Of a stretch of 64,000 nucleotides of DNA, positions 44,401 to 59,400 are shown one piece after another. This DNA is from Centropus unirufus (taxonomy: Eukaryota > Chordata > Aves > Cuculiformes > Centropidae). The notes below the pieces were generated by a model. The model had not been told where the DNA came from. It saw only the letters and a program-made list of their open reading frames with translations, and ran no database searches. Location: positions 1,176,604 through 1,240,603 of the forward strand of contig VYZI01000204.1 in assembly GCA_013397695.1 (NCBI GenBank), given 5' to 3'. Position 1 is the stretch's first letter. Every line of letters begins with the position of its first letter. The position numbers and the translations under genes are program-made.

Positions 44401-47400
44401 AGGTCCTGGCGGCACGGGCAGGGAGAGCAGCGGAAAACAACACGGGAGACATCAGCGCTGGGGAGGAGCTGTGGGGAGAGCACTGGCCCCAAGCCTTGGC
44501 AGCCCCACATGCCACATCTCCATGGTCACCCCTGCACAAAGCCCGTCCCTGCCTCGTCTTCTGGTGGCTCCCCAGACGGGGTGACCGCAGCCCAAGGTCT
44601 GGAGGAGTCCCAGCAGTGATAGCAATAGATTTTGGGCTATCCCCCACCAAAGAGCGTAGACTGAAGGTTTTGGGGAAAAAAAAAAAAAAAGCCTAAGCTT
44701 CTATCCATCCTGGGGGATGAACAGGGCGTGAATGTGCAGTGTTTGAGAAATAATTGCTCAACTATTGTGCAGGTGGGCAAGAGGTCCAGCTGACATCCCC
44801 CATGGCCCCAGCAAGGGCCTGAGGCAAGTGCACAGGAGTTCAGAGCACACACACAAGCTGCGCACCTCCTGTCCTGTGGAGAGGGGTGGCATGAGGATAT
44901 TACCACTGCCAGAACCTCCTTTTCCTTCTCTGTCTCTCCCACAAAAGCAAGGAGGCCGGGAGGGTTATAGCAGGACCGGAGAAAGCTAAAGTTGTGACAT
45001 GAAGCACGCTGAAGTCCAAAAATCCCAAGAGGTGGAAGGTTGTCCCAGCAACATCGTCTCCCCCATACACCTCTATTCTCTACTCCTTCCCTTTAAAGAA
45101 AAATTAAAAGCTGGCTCACTAAAACACTTCCCAGGAACCACGCATAGGAAGGCCGAACACATCCTGCATCCTCTCCCCCAGCCCCAGTCGTGCCCGGAGG
45201 AGGCTTGGCTGGGGGTTATTTTATCTTCTTTTCTTTCAGTTAGCCTTTCCCCCCTCTTTTCTCATTGCTGGCACAGTGCTGACCTCAGGTAACGAGCATT
45301 TCTGTCTTATGGTGACATCTTTCAGGGGACAAAAACCCCACCATTTCTTTTGCTTTTCATAACATAGAATGGCTTGGGTTGGAAGGGACCTCAAAGCCCA
45401 TCCAATTCCACCCTCCTGCCACGGGCAGGGACACCTCCCACTGGATCAGGTTGCTCAAAGCCTCATCCAACCTGGCCTTCAACAGCTCCAGGGATGGGGC
45501 AGCCCCCACTTCTCTGGGCAACCTGGACCTGTGCCTCCCCACCCTCACAGGAAAAAACCCACCTTTAGAGGTGGTTCTGGCAAAGCCTCTGCTCTACCCA
45601 CCCACAGCACACAGCAGCTACGAATGACACTTTCGTGCTGCAATGGCACAGTGACTTTTATTTCCTCTTAATCCTGTTCCATCCCCCAGCTCCAAAGCTG
45701 CCTTCCTCTCCCCCGCGGCTCCACACTGTCATCCTCCTGGCTCCCCTCCATGTCCCTGAGCCCACAATGCTTCTATAAAGACTTTCCACTCGTGGGTTGT
45801 AAGGTAGCTCAATCCCAAACTCAAAGCCATTTCTTAGCCCATGGTCTGCTGACAACTTCCAGCTCAGGTTTTCCAGCTTTTTCAAATACATCCTATATAA
45901 AGCAAATTTTTGCAAGCTCAAGCCTTGCTCTGGGGCTGCATCCCAAGTCACTGCCAGCCCTGACTACTTGCCCAAATGAAAGCCCATGTGCACGGGTGTG
46001 CAAGGAACCCCCCAGCCCGTGCACACCCGAGCAGCCACGTACAAAGCCCCTGGAAACCTGCGGACAACGTGCGAGGCTGGAGGCATCAGAGCACTGAGCT
46101 GGGTGCTACAGATTCAGAGCTGCTCCCATACAGCCCCCCTCGCTGAAAGCCGCCTGCTCTGTGTGGCTCCAGAAACTTGCCCAAAACTGCATTTACTGAG
46201 AGTTGTGAGGTTCCCTGCCCCGGGGAGGTGAGTGTGGCACCACACATCCAAGCTGTAGATCCCACTGCCTCCTGCTCTGCACCGAGGGCTGAGCAGGCAC
46301 AGCCCCAGCACCAACGTGGAGACCCTTCAGCACAGCCAGGGCTTGCCCACTTCCCACCACAGGCAAAAATATGTCATTTTTCCCCTCCTTCTCAATGTTG
46401 GTGGCTGTCCCCTGTGGCCTGGGCTGACCCAAGGGCCAGCGTACCTTTAAAATAACCCCCAACCAAACCTAAAGGCAGCAGCACCTTCCCCTGGGAGCTG
46501 CATCTTCCAAAGGTGAGGTTGAGAAGTAGAACACAATGGATAACTGGAAAACAAGCATCACAAACACCACTTACCTGGGCCACATGACCCTGGGCAAGCC
46601 CTCAACCCCCCAAAAACGACTTAATCTGGCACTAATGGCCAGCCAAGGTGATTGTGCAGACACCCAAAGGTGCCAAAGATGCTGCAGAGCCACCAGCAGC
46701 ATCCACCTCTCTCTTCTCCAGGCATGAGCATCACCTTGGATCCCTCAGTACAAATCCTGCCCAGACCCTTCACGCTGGTAGCTGGGATAACCATGCCAGG
46801 ACCCAGGTGACAGAGAACTCCTTGGTGGCATGTCCTGAAAGCCACTCAATTCCGCCACCCCCAGACCTGCTCTGGCAGGTGGAACCTTCTGCCTCCTCTT
46901 TTACCATTAATTAATGCCATCGGGCTGATTGGCTTCACATCACCCAGGCATGCCCTGATCCACCCACAAGCCCCACAGCCCCAGCACAAGCAGGAGAGGG
47001 AGATGCTCCTCTAGAGAGGAAAACTTTCCATGGCATTCAAGTGAAAACCTTCCACCCCAGCGCAATCCTCCCACCCTCTGAGCTGATCCCCTCCCCTGCC
47101 TTGGCATTTCACAGCATCTCGGAGGTTGGCACGAGTGCTGCTTGATGCCAGCAGGGAAGATGATGGCATTACAGCCTTGTCTGCCCACAACCCTACCCTG
47201 GGATGCTTGCACATCTTTTTCCCACACATAAACCCCCAAATATAGGCTAAGACTTGTATTTCTTGGGACAGCATCCCTCATTTATAGCCACAGAGGAAGA
47301 GAAAGGCTGCTGCAGCCCAAAGATAAGCCTGAATTCTTCCTGTCCCCTTTGCCAATTCAGGCCCAGCTCTGGCTTTTGCCCTGATAGCCAGAAGTTAAGA

Positions 47401-50400
47401 GACTGCCGCCCGCTTTCAGCCTCAAACCATGTTCTGACTGCCAATTACAGCAAGTGAAACAGAGCCCTGAGCTCATGGCCTAGCAAGGGAAAAAGAAATA
47501 GTCTGCAAATTTCTCCTTACGCTCCCAATCTGACTGTGCGGATGCTGGATCTGCCTCCCCACGAGTAGGAATGGCTTAAACCACAAAGCTACAAGAGAGC
47601 TACAATAAGGCACCCCTTTTAGCTGGATGCTCGGGAGGCACTCGCAGGATTCCAGCAGCAAACATCCCTGCATCCCTGTGTGCCCCCAGAATCTCAGGCT
47701 CCCTGTCACCCACCTCGTTGATGCGGATCTGCTGGAGCTCCTGTTCGGCTGCGGTCAGCGGGGCTGGGGCAGAGCAGGAGGACACGTGCTTTTGGTAACC
47801 ACTCAGGGACACGTCCTCCTGCAAAGAGAGGAACAGCAGTGGGGGGAAAGCGTCAGGCGGTGGTTATCATGGGGTTGGATTCACCCCAAACCTTGAGGGC
47901 TACGCCTGAGCAACCTGGTGGGTCTTGAGGTCTCTCCTTCCCAGGAGGATCAACCTGAGTAGAACTCCCAGATGCCTCCACGTAAATCCCACCCTGGATT
48001 TTAAACAGTGCCCACAGCCACTCGTGCCCGTTCAGACCACCCTGCCCTTCCCCAGGCACCCAGAGCTGCAGCCGCACAGCTCTGAGTCCAAGAGCACAAC
48101 AGTGAGACAAAGACAGGGACCATTGCCCAGGAGCAGGAGGACATCAGCAAGGATATTTTCTGGCTCCCAGCAGCACCACAAGCCCCACGGTGGGGCTGAT
48201 GCTCAGTAGGCCCTGGATGTGCAGCTTCCCCTGTGAAAAGCCCTTGGAAGAGCAGAAGAAACCTCCAGCCAAGCGCTGCTGGGGAACTGCACTGGATTTA
48301 TCCAGCAGCTCTCACCGCTGCAGTGACACTGCCACCACCTGGCACTTCTTTTCCTGCTCAGGATCAAGCTTTGGATCTCCTGGAATGCTTCCTCCTACCT
48401 TTTCCACCATCTCCATCACAGATTGACAACAGGCAGGAGAAAGCAGCAGCAGCCGCCCAGGAGACAGAGCGCAGGGGACAAACCTCTGTGCTGTCCTCCC
48501 CCATGGATGCCAGCATCCCACATCCCACTCAGCTCAAGCGCCGAGCTCAGTGTGGGCTGCCGAAGCTCCAAGTTGAACGCAAAAGGCTGCCCAGGGACCA
48601 CCACCGTACCTTCACCGTTCCAAACATCTCATCCTTTATGTGTCCCCCACCAAACTCCTTCTTCACCGTCGCTCTGGTGGCAGCATAGAGCATCTTCAGC
48701 CGGACCTGTGCAAGGAGGAGACAACAAGGCAGTCAGAGAGGAGCACAGTGGGACAAGGAGTGCCCAGTGCTGGTGGCCACCATCCCACCACCAGCTCCGC
48801 AAGCCTCAGCCCTCCCTGGGAACAACCACCTAGTTTCCAACTAGGAAATTGAGATTTCCAACCTCAGCATCCCTGGGCAGGAAGCAGCCAGGGAAATAGA
48901 CAGCACTATTTGCAGGACTTGCCTTGCTAAGCCCACAACCCAACAATCTATTCCCGGCTCTCTTTCCCATCCCTGAGCTCCAGCTCCTCCACACCTGGGT
49001 AAGAGCAGGCACAAACACTGCAAGCGTTGCCTAAAAGGGACTTTTGCCTCTCAGCACTTCTTTTGCCTCATTCTGCAGAATGCAGGGAAGAGCTTTTCCA
49101 AGTGCTCCTTAGCTCCAGGCTCTTCTCAGTAAGACACTCCACAGCTCGTTGAGACATTTAGATAAAAAATATCTACATTTATGTCTTATTACATATCATA
49201 GAATCATGGAATTATTTAGTTTGGAAGGGAACTTAAAGCCCATCCAGTTCCAACCCCTGCCATGGTCAGGGAAACCTCCCAATGGATCAGGGGGCTCCAA
49301 GCCCCATCCAACTTGGCCTTGAACACCTCCAAGGATGGGGCAGCCACAGCTTCCCTGGACAAACTGGGCCAGGGCCTCCGCACCCTCATAATGAAGAATT
49401 TCTGCCTAATGTCTAATCTCAATCTTCCGCCTTCCAATTTCAAGCCATATATACATGTACCTAGATATAAAACGGCATATTATTTTATTATAGTCATATA
49501 CATGTGTGCCTACACGCCCAAGGGAATGGCAGGAAGATGTGGTGGGGGAGGCTTAGGCTGGACGTTAGGAAAAGCCTCTTCCCCCAGAATGTGGTGGAGC
49601 ACTGGAACAGCTCCCCAGGAAAGCAGTCATGGTGCCCAGCCTGACAATATTCCAGCAGGATTTATCCGATACCCCCATACACATGCTATGAATGTTGGGG
49701 TTGTCCTACGCAAGGAGAGGAATTGGACTTGATGATCTTTGAGGGTTCCTTCCAACTCAGGACATTCTATGATTCTATATATGTATGTATATATAATAAC
49801 ATATATTTGTTAGAGAGATCTCAAACTGCAGAGGGTCTTCTTTATATGTACATGTTATAATTTATATAATTATATATCATAATAGCAATATATACTTGTT
49901 GTGTATATAACAAATGTTTTTATATATATGAAAAATCCATGTTTTAGCATGGTATCAAATCTATATAGCATGCATATTATATAAAATNNNNNNNNNNNNN
50001 NNNNNNNNNNNNNNNNNNNNNNNNNNNNNNNNNNNNNNNNNNNNNNNNNNNNNNNNNNNNNNNNNNNNNNNNNNNNNNNNNNNNNNNNNNNNNNNNNNNN
50101 NNNNNNNNNNNNNNNNNNNNNNNNNNNNNNNNNNNNNNNNNNNNNNNNNNNNNNNNNNNNNNNNNNNNNNNNNNNNNNNNNNNNNNNNNNNNNNNNNNNN
50201 NNNNNNNNNNNNNNNNNNNNNNNNNNNNNNNNNNNNNNNNNNNNNNNNNNNNNNNNNNNNNNNNNNNNNNNNNNNNNNNNNNNNNNNNNNNNNNNNNNNN
50301 NNNNNNNNNNNNNNNNNNNNNNNNNNNNNNNNNNNNNNNNNNNNNNNNNNNNNNNNNNNNNNNNNNNNNNGTATATACCTACATAAATATATATGATGAG

Positions 50401-53400
50401 TGCCCTTGTTAACGCAGCAGCGAACCTCAGGCCCACTGAAAGCCCATTACAGAGATGTCCTCGACAAGACGGTGCTTTCCAAGCTGTCCCACTGACACCC
50501 ACTAAGCCAACCTCCCATGCTACCAGCGCTGTTGATGCCATCTCTGCCCCCACAAGCCAGCCCAGCAGGTGTCAATGCCAGCCTGGCCACGGGCAGCTCC
50601 GAGGGAACCAGCCTGCCCAGCTATTTTTAAGGTGGATTTTGGAGCTGGGCCAGGCGAGACGCTGCCAGCTCCAGCTCTTCCCAGCGATGCTTTTAGGCAG
50701 AGCAGTGGATGAATATCTCCACCCCAGCCCTGTGGTCCATACCACTCCCTCCATCCTAGACCCTCCACCTCTCCACACAGCGTTGGAAAGGGGACAGAGA
50801 GAGTCCCAGTGCATCTTGCTGTGTCTTAAAACATTCCCCTATCCCTAAAATCTCCACTTTTCAGCCCAGGCACAAGTGATGGAGGGCATCCATCACCCCC
50901 AGCTTGGCCAGCACATCCTCCACCCTCCATCTCCACCTCCCGGCGCGTTCCTGTGTCCACACGCTGGGGTGACACCACCCGTCCTGCTGCTCACCGGGGA
51001 GCTGTCAGGGGACCAGGAGATGAAGAGCCACTCGTAGCCCTGGGCGTTCTGGCTGTCCAGGCGGTAGAGCACGTAGCACGGCTGCTGCTCCTCCAGCAAG
51101 GGCAGCACAAAGGCATCATAGTCAGCATCCCAGCGCCGGGCCAGTTCTTTGTGGGCTCCCAGCACGAGCTGTTCTGGAAGAAGACAAAAAGAAATGGTGT
51201 TAGATGAAGGCAAGGCATAGCTCACCTTGCCTGGCCACAGGGCTGCTCGTCTAAGGGCTTGCTGCAGCTCCACCACCACCACCAATGATGTCCTGCAGGA
51301 AAACAAGCTGAGGTCTCAAAGCCCATGCAGAAGTGGACACGACCATGGGTAATTCCCCAGGAGATGATGTCAGGGGGACTGATTTTCTGGCAGTTTCCTG
51401 CCTCCTGTCCAACCATCTCCTCCCCTCCTGTAGCCTCCTTTAACTCTGCTCCCTCCAGCCATGCAGCCCCCAAGCATCCCTCCCTGCTCACAGACCTCCT
51501 CCATCCCCACCTACACAAGCTTCAGTGGCTTGGGTAATAAAAGACCTCATCAGGGACACAAAGAACCACCTAAATCTGGGATGCTGAGAAAAATGAAGGT
51601 CCCGTAGCAAAAGCCAGGATGATGAGCCAACACCACCCTTATCAGATCCCCTGTAACCTCAGAGGGGTCAAAATCAAAGCTGACACCTGAAGCTCTTGTC
51701 TGCGGGGACCAGAGCTGTCCCAGGGACCCCCACTCTAGGGGGTGACCATGCTGCCAGGGAGGCCCCATGCCCTGGAAGCAGCCTACATATTTCATGCACG
51801 TGGTTGCAATCTCAAGTGTCTGAGGGGTGTTTTTTTCCAGCTGCTACGCAAACAGCAGTGGGGCTGGGAGCCCTGTGAGCCAGGCAGCGCGTGGTTGGGA
51901 TTTAAATGCGGGTGCAGGCATCCTGTGAACATGAAAAAAACACAGCCCTGTGGGGGTCAAACCAAGCTCTGAGATGGCTGGATGGAAAGCGACAGTGCTG
52001 GACGGGATTAGTGTGGGTTGCTAGAAAAGAGCCTGCATTTTAATTCTGTTTTTAGATGCAGAAATGTCTGGGGGAAATATCAGGACTCAGAACAAGATGT
52101 AAGAAAATCCAAAGGTGCAAGAGTAAAACTACTTGGGGCCTTGGATAATGGGCACTCGACAGGATGCTTGAGTGCCAGCCTGGCCCTCTGCCCATGGCCT
52201 GGCTGCTCCTTGGTCCAGAGGGACTGAGCAACTTGTCCCAGGTTGTGTGGGAGGGCAGACAAGAGGTCCCTGAGCACATCTGGTGGGACCATCCCCACCT
52301 CATCCCCAACAGAGCAAACCCTTTGGTGTAGAGATGCTCCTAGCTCTCCTTCTTCGATCTGCCTACCCACGGGAACCTCAGGCTCCACCACATCTCAGAG
52401 GCTACTTCAGATACCCAAGCTCCACCCGAGCCGCCCATGACTGGTCCAGGCCAGAGGAAAGGAGCCAGCAGTGGGAGAGCCAGACTGAAGGACAAAGCAC
52501 ACCCAAGTAAGACTGGCCCAGGCAGCAGCTGCGGACAATTGGCACACTGGACAGATAAAAAAGGTCCTTTCAGCCCAAGCAAAAGTGGTAGGATGTGGTT
52601 TCCATTAATGCCAAAAATTCCCCCTTTGCTGGTGTCATTGTCCACAACCCAAAGGCAGTGGCACTAGCCCTAGCACCCCAAGTCCAGGCCGGAGGACACC
52701 CCTGACTTATCCTAAAGCAAGATTCCCACTTTTTAAAAGCAAAAGGAGCTGAGAGAGCAAAATCGTTGTCAAAGATGCTCCAAAGAAACAACACAGATGT
52801 CACATTCCAACAGATGGGAACGCTGCCAAGGACAAAGCTAACATCACTGAACCTCGTGGTGGCCCCGCTGATGTGTCCCACAAGTTTCAAGTCATGCAGC
52901 ACTTCCAAATACGGCTTTGGTGCCCCTTCAAAGGCAGCACGGGCTCCTTACAGCCACATCCACCCTGGGGTTGGCCCTCTGCTCCTGACAGCTCACCCAG
53001 GGCCGGTGGCAGCTTGGCAGGGCATTAACATCCCCGCTGACAGGAGAAACAGGTCATTCATATGCAATTGTTTGAGGTGATGGAAAACCTACACCGCGGA
53101 TGGTCCCTCCCTGCTGGGACTTTCAATCAGTGCTTTGCTCCACTCGTTTGTTTGATGGGTGGAGGGGCCACCCAAAAGCACCTTTCGTGGGGCGAAGGCA
53201 GGTTGGTACCAGCCACCACACGAGGCTGTGTGGGTCAGCCCCGCGCACAGGAGCAGGGGTTGGGCTGGGTTTTGGAGCGTAGCATCACCCATGGGATCCA
53301 ATCAGAGCCCCATACTGAGAAGCGACCCCTGAGCATCTCCTTGCCTGGGGTGGGATGTGGGATGCCATTAGGAAGAGGCTGCAGAGGTGACCTCCACATA

Positions 53401-56400
53401 ACAAAACCCAACACAGTGGCATGAAAAGCTACTCAGAGCCCAGCACCAATCCCAGGCACTTTTGGCAAAGTTACTGCTTGGGAACCCCCAGGCTGTCCTG
53501 GACTTCCCATAACTGCTCTCCAGCACCAGATTTGGGGCTTGTATTTCAGCTCCAGGCTGCTGGGTGCCAGGCAGCCCCACTGAGATTTGCCTCAGAGCTT
53601 CCAAAACCACGAGCTGGCACCACAGCAGCAAAGAGGAAAGGAGAAGGGGTGAAAGAGAACCAACACAATATAAATCAAAGCACTTAAAACCAGGACTTAC
53701 CATCCTCAATGATGACCTTGATGAGCCGAACTGAACCGTTTCGGGCTTTGGCAAAGAAGTCCCTTAATTCTGTGGTGGCTGCAAGAACCAGAAACATTGT
53801 GATGAGATTTAACAGCCAAAGCAGGCACCGGGCTGCTCAGTGTCGGGAGCAACTCAACAGGATAGAAACTGAAAAATAATGAAGAAATAAAACTTCTGGT
53901 GCCAAAAAAAAAATGGTAATAAAAATAATAATTCAAAATCCAAACAGCTGGGAGCAAAGTGCTGCGTCTCCCCAAGGCGTCGGAGTTAAACAGCAGCTGG
54001 GAGCACATGTGATCCAGAGAACTTGATACTTGGCCTGGGTGAACATAATCACCCAAATTTAGACGACGGCTTGGCTGGTGCAGGTGGGGAGAGCTCAAGT
54101 GACAAGTTTATTCGCTTTACAGAGCAGCAGGGTTTGCATATAGGGGGTGGCTGGAAGATGTCCCGACAGGCTGTGACGTCCCAGGCTCGTGACACGCAGC
54201 AGGGATGCTGCTCCTGAGGCGGCTGGAGGGCAGCACAACTCCAGCCTCCAGGCACTGGTTTGAAGCTGAGCCCCTGAAGAAGGGAAAAGGTAACATCCCT
54301 GGGGCTTTGCTCCAAATTCAAGAGGGGTTTTGGCTTTTGGGAAGCCCCCTTCCTCCACACCTACACCTTCCCTGAGCTCCAGCTACCAGCAACCGGTCTT
54401 CAGCATCCTAACAGGAGGCAACAGCGGGCAGCGGACATGGGCAGCTCACACCCAGTGTCAGAAGCTTCATCTCCTGACTCTGAAAGCACCACAAGCGCAG
54501 AGGTCCCTGTCCCACCTGGGACACGTTATGTGTGAAGAGAGATACAGCCTGGAGGGCTGAATCCCGTGCCAAGGGGTTTCTCCCAGTTCGGCTCCCCCGT
54601 ACAAAGCCCTTTGGAATATATGCCCAAGCCCCATCCTAGATGTGGCTTCACAGCCACGGCAGCCCCATGAGTTCAAAGCCACAGGCAGCTCTGGGCTTGT
54701 TCGAAATACTGAAGAAACCAGCACTGCAAAGATTAGAGATCAGACACCCCTCTTAGTCCAGACCAGGATCTGTGCTCGGAGCCACCATCAGCTCAGCCCG
54801 TCCCCAGCCCCATTCCCGATCACCTGTCCGTGGCAGGAAGGAGCCCAGCTTTGGTCCCTAGAGCATCCATGGCCAAGGCACTTTGCAAAGAAAGCCGTCA
54901 CTATGTCAGCTGGAGAGGCGAGGTGGCTGGAGAAGCCATCCCAGGCCAGCAAGGGCTGTCTCTATTCCACTTCAAGCCCGCTGGCAGTGGGTACCGCACA
55001 GCATTCCTGCAGGAGGACATTAGCCATCCCAAAGGACACACAGAGCCACCAACTCCATCCCATGCCGGTGCTCTCTGTCCCCTAGAGGCACAGCCTGGGC
55101 TGGGGCACCTTCTGCAGCTCCCCCAGCCCCGAGGGCGAAGGAGAGGGCATGGATTTATCGCCACACACAGACACGGATGAAGTGGGCAGAGCAGTGGACA
55201 GGGATGTCCTCCAGGGAACTTCTGTCTGTCCCCCACCAAGCAATAGACACGAGACACTGGCTCCAAGCCCGTCCGGATCAGAGGTCTGGATGGTTTCTCC
55301 TCCCACCAATGGAGGCATCAATGAGGAGGAGCTCCCAGGCAGGTGCCCTGCAAACAGCAGCGCTCCCACACAAACCCAGAGGTGCCACCCTGCAGGACTC
55401 TGTGGGAACAGGCACGCAGGTGCCCCAGAAAAGGACACCAGTCCCTAAAGGCATTTTAGGGGACACGCAGAAGGTTTTCTGTAATCCCACCACAAGCAAA
55501 CCATCCTCCTTCCAACAGCATGGAGACACGCCACTTTCCCAGCTCCCAGCGCAGGCGTTCACCCTCTCCCAGTGCCAGCTGGGAGCTCTGCCTGCTCCTG
55601 CAGCTCCCAGCCAAGGCTACTCCGATATTTTTAGCCCCTTTCCCTGTTGAGAGCGGCTGTTTCCTTCCGGCAGCATCTGTGGTTATTGCAAACACACAAG
55701 GGAGAAACGGAAGAGAAAAAGAGACTTTCATACACCCAGGAACCCTCGTGCAGGAGACAAAAGCTCCCAAGAAGCATCAAGCTTCATCCGTTCCTTTTCC
55801 TCTGTCAAAACAGGAGACAAGAACATTGTTCTTGGAGGTTTCTACAGCATCAGCTACAGGGGAGAAAGAGGAAAGCTCTGCAGAGTTAATGGACTTGCAA
55901 ACCCTTCCAGCTTGACCCCATCCTTCCCAGAGCCCAAAGATGTGCAGGGGTCTGGAAAACCAAGAGTCTGGGCAATGCAGCCCCCAGCCCACCTGGAAAT
56001 ACCAGGAGTGCCCAGAAGTATTGGATCGACCGCTGGGATGATTGACAGTTGAATGAGTGATTCCCAAGTGATGGCCAAGCACTGGGACCTGCGTGGGTGC
56101 AGAAAGGATTAAGAGGTTGGGGGGAAGCCCAGATGCTGCTGGAGGAGCTGGGTGCACGACAGGAAATACCACAAGGTCTGCCAAGGAGAGAGATGCCTTC
56201 CAGAGGAGACAGCAGTGGAGCTGTCAGAAACAACCCAGGGGGAGCTCCTGAGCTTTAATCCTGCTGAAATAATAAAATAAAATAATAAAAAAGCAATTTT
56301 CATTTAAATAGAAAAATCACCAGGGTGTCTTCGACGCCCTCTTCTGTCTCTCACAACAGAGCCAAGAGCCAGCAAGGAGAGGAATAAGCGAGAGAAGGGT

Positions 56401-59400
56401 TTCAGCATGAGCCCAGCAACAGCAAGCTTCATTACAGAGTGATTACGACTTAATTGGCACTGCAGACTTGATGAGATGGCTCGCGTGCCTAAAATATTAA
56501 TATAAGAGTCCAGAGCTGGCTCTGGAAGAAAGGCAAGGAGGAGACCTTACCCTGGGGATGGAGGTGAGCAGTACCTCCACCTCAAGGCATCTCCATGGTA
56601 GGAGTCTCCAGGACCCAACTCAAGGGCTCAAAAACCCATATGTGGGAAAACATAAAAATCGACTTCTTTTTTCTGGTTCCTCTCATTCTGCATTTGACAA
56701 CGAGCTGAGCGGGGAAGGGAGATGCTGGGCATTCGATGCACAGGGTCGGCTACAGCCATCCTTGTGTCCGGATGGGAAGGGGAGGTGTGACAGGGCAGAG
56801 GACTGAAGGGGAACCTGTGCATCCAACTCACCACCTTGACATGGGCTCCCGGAAAACCCTGGAACAATTAATCCAGAAACAAACCCAAGCTGGGCTACAG
56901 CCAGCAGAGACCTACTGAGCGTAAAGCTGCATGAGATCAACCTAACTTCCTCCAGAAGAGCCACGTAACTGTGGCCTTCGAGGGGCTCAGTGCAGCTTTC
57001 TAAGTGTCTCTAAGCAGCAGAAGCCAGTTTGGGAGACACGGTGGTGGTGGACCTCTACAGCTCCAGCATGAAACTCAGTGGCAACTCACTCTAGGAGGTG
57101 TCAGAGGTTGGTTTGAGCAGAGTCTCCTGAGGACCTGTGGTGGATCCAGGTTTAGTCCACATTTCCCCGAGCACCTCTGGCAACTGCAGAAGTGTTTTCT
57201 GCAGCTGTAAGGTGGGAAGCTAGAGGAGATGTGTGCGCGCGCTGGAGAAGAATTCACCGTTCTCTCAGGAGACGGGAGAAACGGGCTGGAAAAAAAAAAA
57301 AAATAGGATGAAATTCAATAGGTGGCAAATGACTGTAATTAGGAGACGGACCAGTCATACCAACACAGGGCAGGGTCCAGCAGCTCCAGAGAAGTAGGTT
57401 GCAAGCCAAATCACAGGTTAATCACTTCACGTTGTTGCAAGCAAAGTCACTTGTGAAGGCGTAACCAAGAGCAAGACCACAATATTTGGTGCTGATGAGG
57501 CTTCCAGGCACAGCACAAAGAGCGTGTCCGGGCTCAGCATCGCGTAAGAAGCAAGGCAGAAGATGGAGAGTACCTACGCCAGAACGCACAGCACGCAGGA
57601 GCAACCAAAGGAACTGGGGCTGGTCAACCCAGAGGAGAAAAATATGAACAGCTTGTACTGTTTTTTCAGCCAGAAAAATCAGGTTCTACCTTAGCATTTG
57701 AGAAATTTCATGATCAAACACTGAGAAGGACACTGTGCCTCCACGCCTACCCTGAAAGACCTGCAGAAATCCTACCGGGATGCTGCTGCTCTGAGGCAGG
57801 GTGAGCTTGGGGGCATCTTGAGAAGTCTTCTGGCTTTCTTACGAGGCAGCCCTGCTGCCAACTCTCCTGGCAGAAGCTGCCTGTGCAAGCAGCCTTCAGC
57901 CACCCTCCCATGAGAGCCCAAAAATCGCCTCCAGCCAGCAAGTCGTGCAAGCCCTCCCTCTCCTGCCCATTTCCAGGCTGCGGGTGAGTTGTCTCCGAGT
58001 CACGAGCCGCCTGCATGAATGCATTTAGCTGCCCGGACTCACAAAACTTCCCTGCCCCGCAGCACCTGGCACCTGTTTGGGATGGAGGGCTGAACAGAGC
58101 TGGTAGTTGGCACCAGGGCAGTGGCCTTCAGATAGCCCCAACCATGCAGGCAAGATGCCAAAGGGAAAGAAGAACTCCTGGTGGGATGGCACGAAGTCCC
58201 TACTCTCTCAGTAGCACCAGGCAGGCACAGACCAAAGCCTGAAGACCCTGGGATGCATCTGCCTGGATTGGTCCCTGGGAGATTCCAGTGCTGGGCTCAA
58301 ACCATCACACATCACCAAAACCGCTGTGAGACGGAGCAGCGAGATGATGCCTGCGGGTACCACCCTGCCACAAAAGCTGCCCCTAAAAGCTCTTTTTGAT
58401 GTTTACAACCCCAATTAGTTCATCTGAGCAGAGACAAGCTGCAAGGAGGCCGGAGGGAGACAGAGGCACCCTGCAGTGATGACAGCCGTAGCCATGGCAA
58501 CGTGTTGGTCTCCCCCTGGGGATACCAGGGTGCCTGCCAGGGAAACACCACGGGGATGGGAACGGAGGTGACAGCCACACTGTCACCCCTGCCCCTTCCC
58601 CTCCTCCAGCCTCTCACTTGCTTCTTGCTGGAGCAACAGGATTTTGCTTATTCTCCCTTCCCAATCTCCCCCCATCCCGCCTCCCAGATCAATAATACAT
58701 GTTCCCTGAAACAGATGCCTCTCTCGGTACGTTGAGTCACCTCACCCTCCTGACGGGAAACCCGAGACTCCATCCATCAATCTTTCATTCCCTGGACATA
58801 ATCTTCAAGTTGATGCGACTCCAAGCAGCTGCTTCCCTTTCACCACCCAGGGCAGAGCGCGCGTGGAAAGTCAGCCAAAAAATCCAGCCAGAAACCTAGA
58901 CAAAACTTGTCCAAGCTCCAGGAATGCTTGGCTAGAGAGTACCGGAGCTGCTGATGGATAAAACACTGTTACACCTGCACCACCCACGCTTGCCCTGCAC
59001 AAGCAGCTCCTCCCGGAGCACCAAGGAAAGGGCACAACGGCAACAGGCACAGCGGAGCTGCTGCTGCTGCTAAAATCCTCCTTTTTCAGTCTATCCCAGT
59101 GTAACTCGGTCAGGCAGCGCCTGCTCAGCCCCCCTCACTGCTGAGTGCTTTTCTGCTGACAGGCACGGCTGCCCAGTTTAAGGGCTAAGAGGATTTTATT
59201 TCTCACCATGGAAAAAAAAAAAAAAAGATGTTCTTGCAGGGGAATCTTTTCTCAAGGAAGCAGCTACCAATGTCAGAAAAAAAAAAAATGGGAAAAAAGG
59301 ATAATAAGAAAAAAATCTGAGCAAGACAGGACACAAGCAAAGCTTTTCCCCGCAGTTTTCTGTGGGACTAGGTTATATCCTGCAGGATTTCACGCAGACG

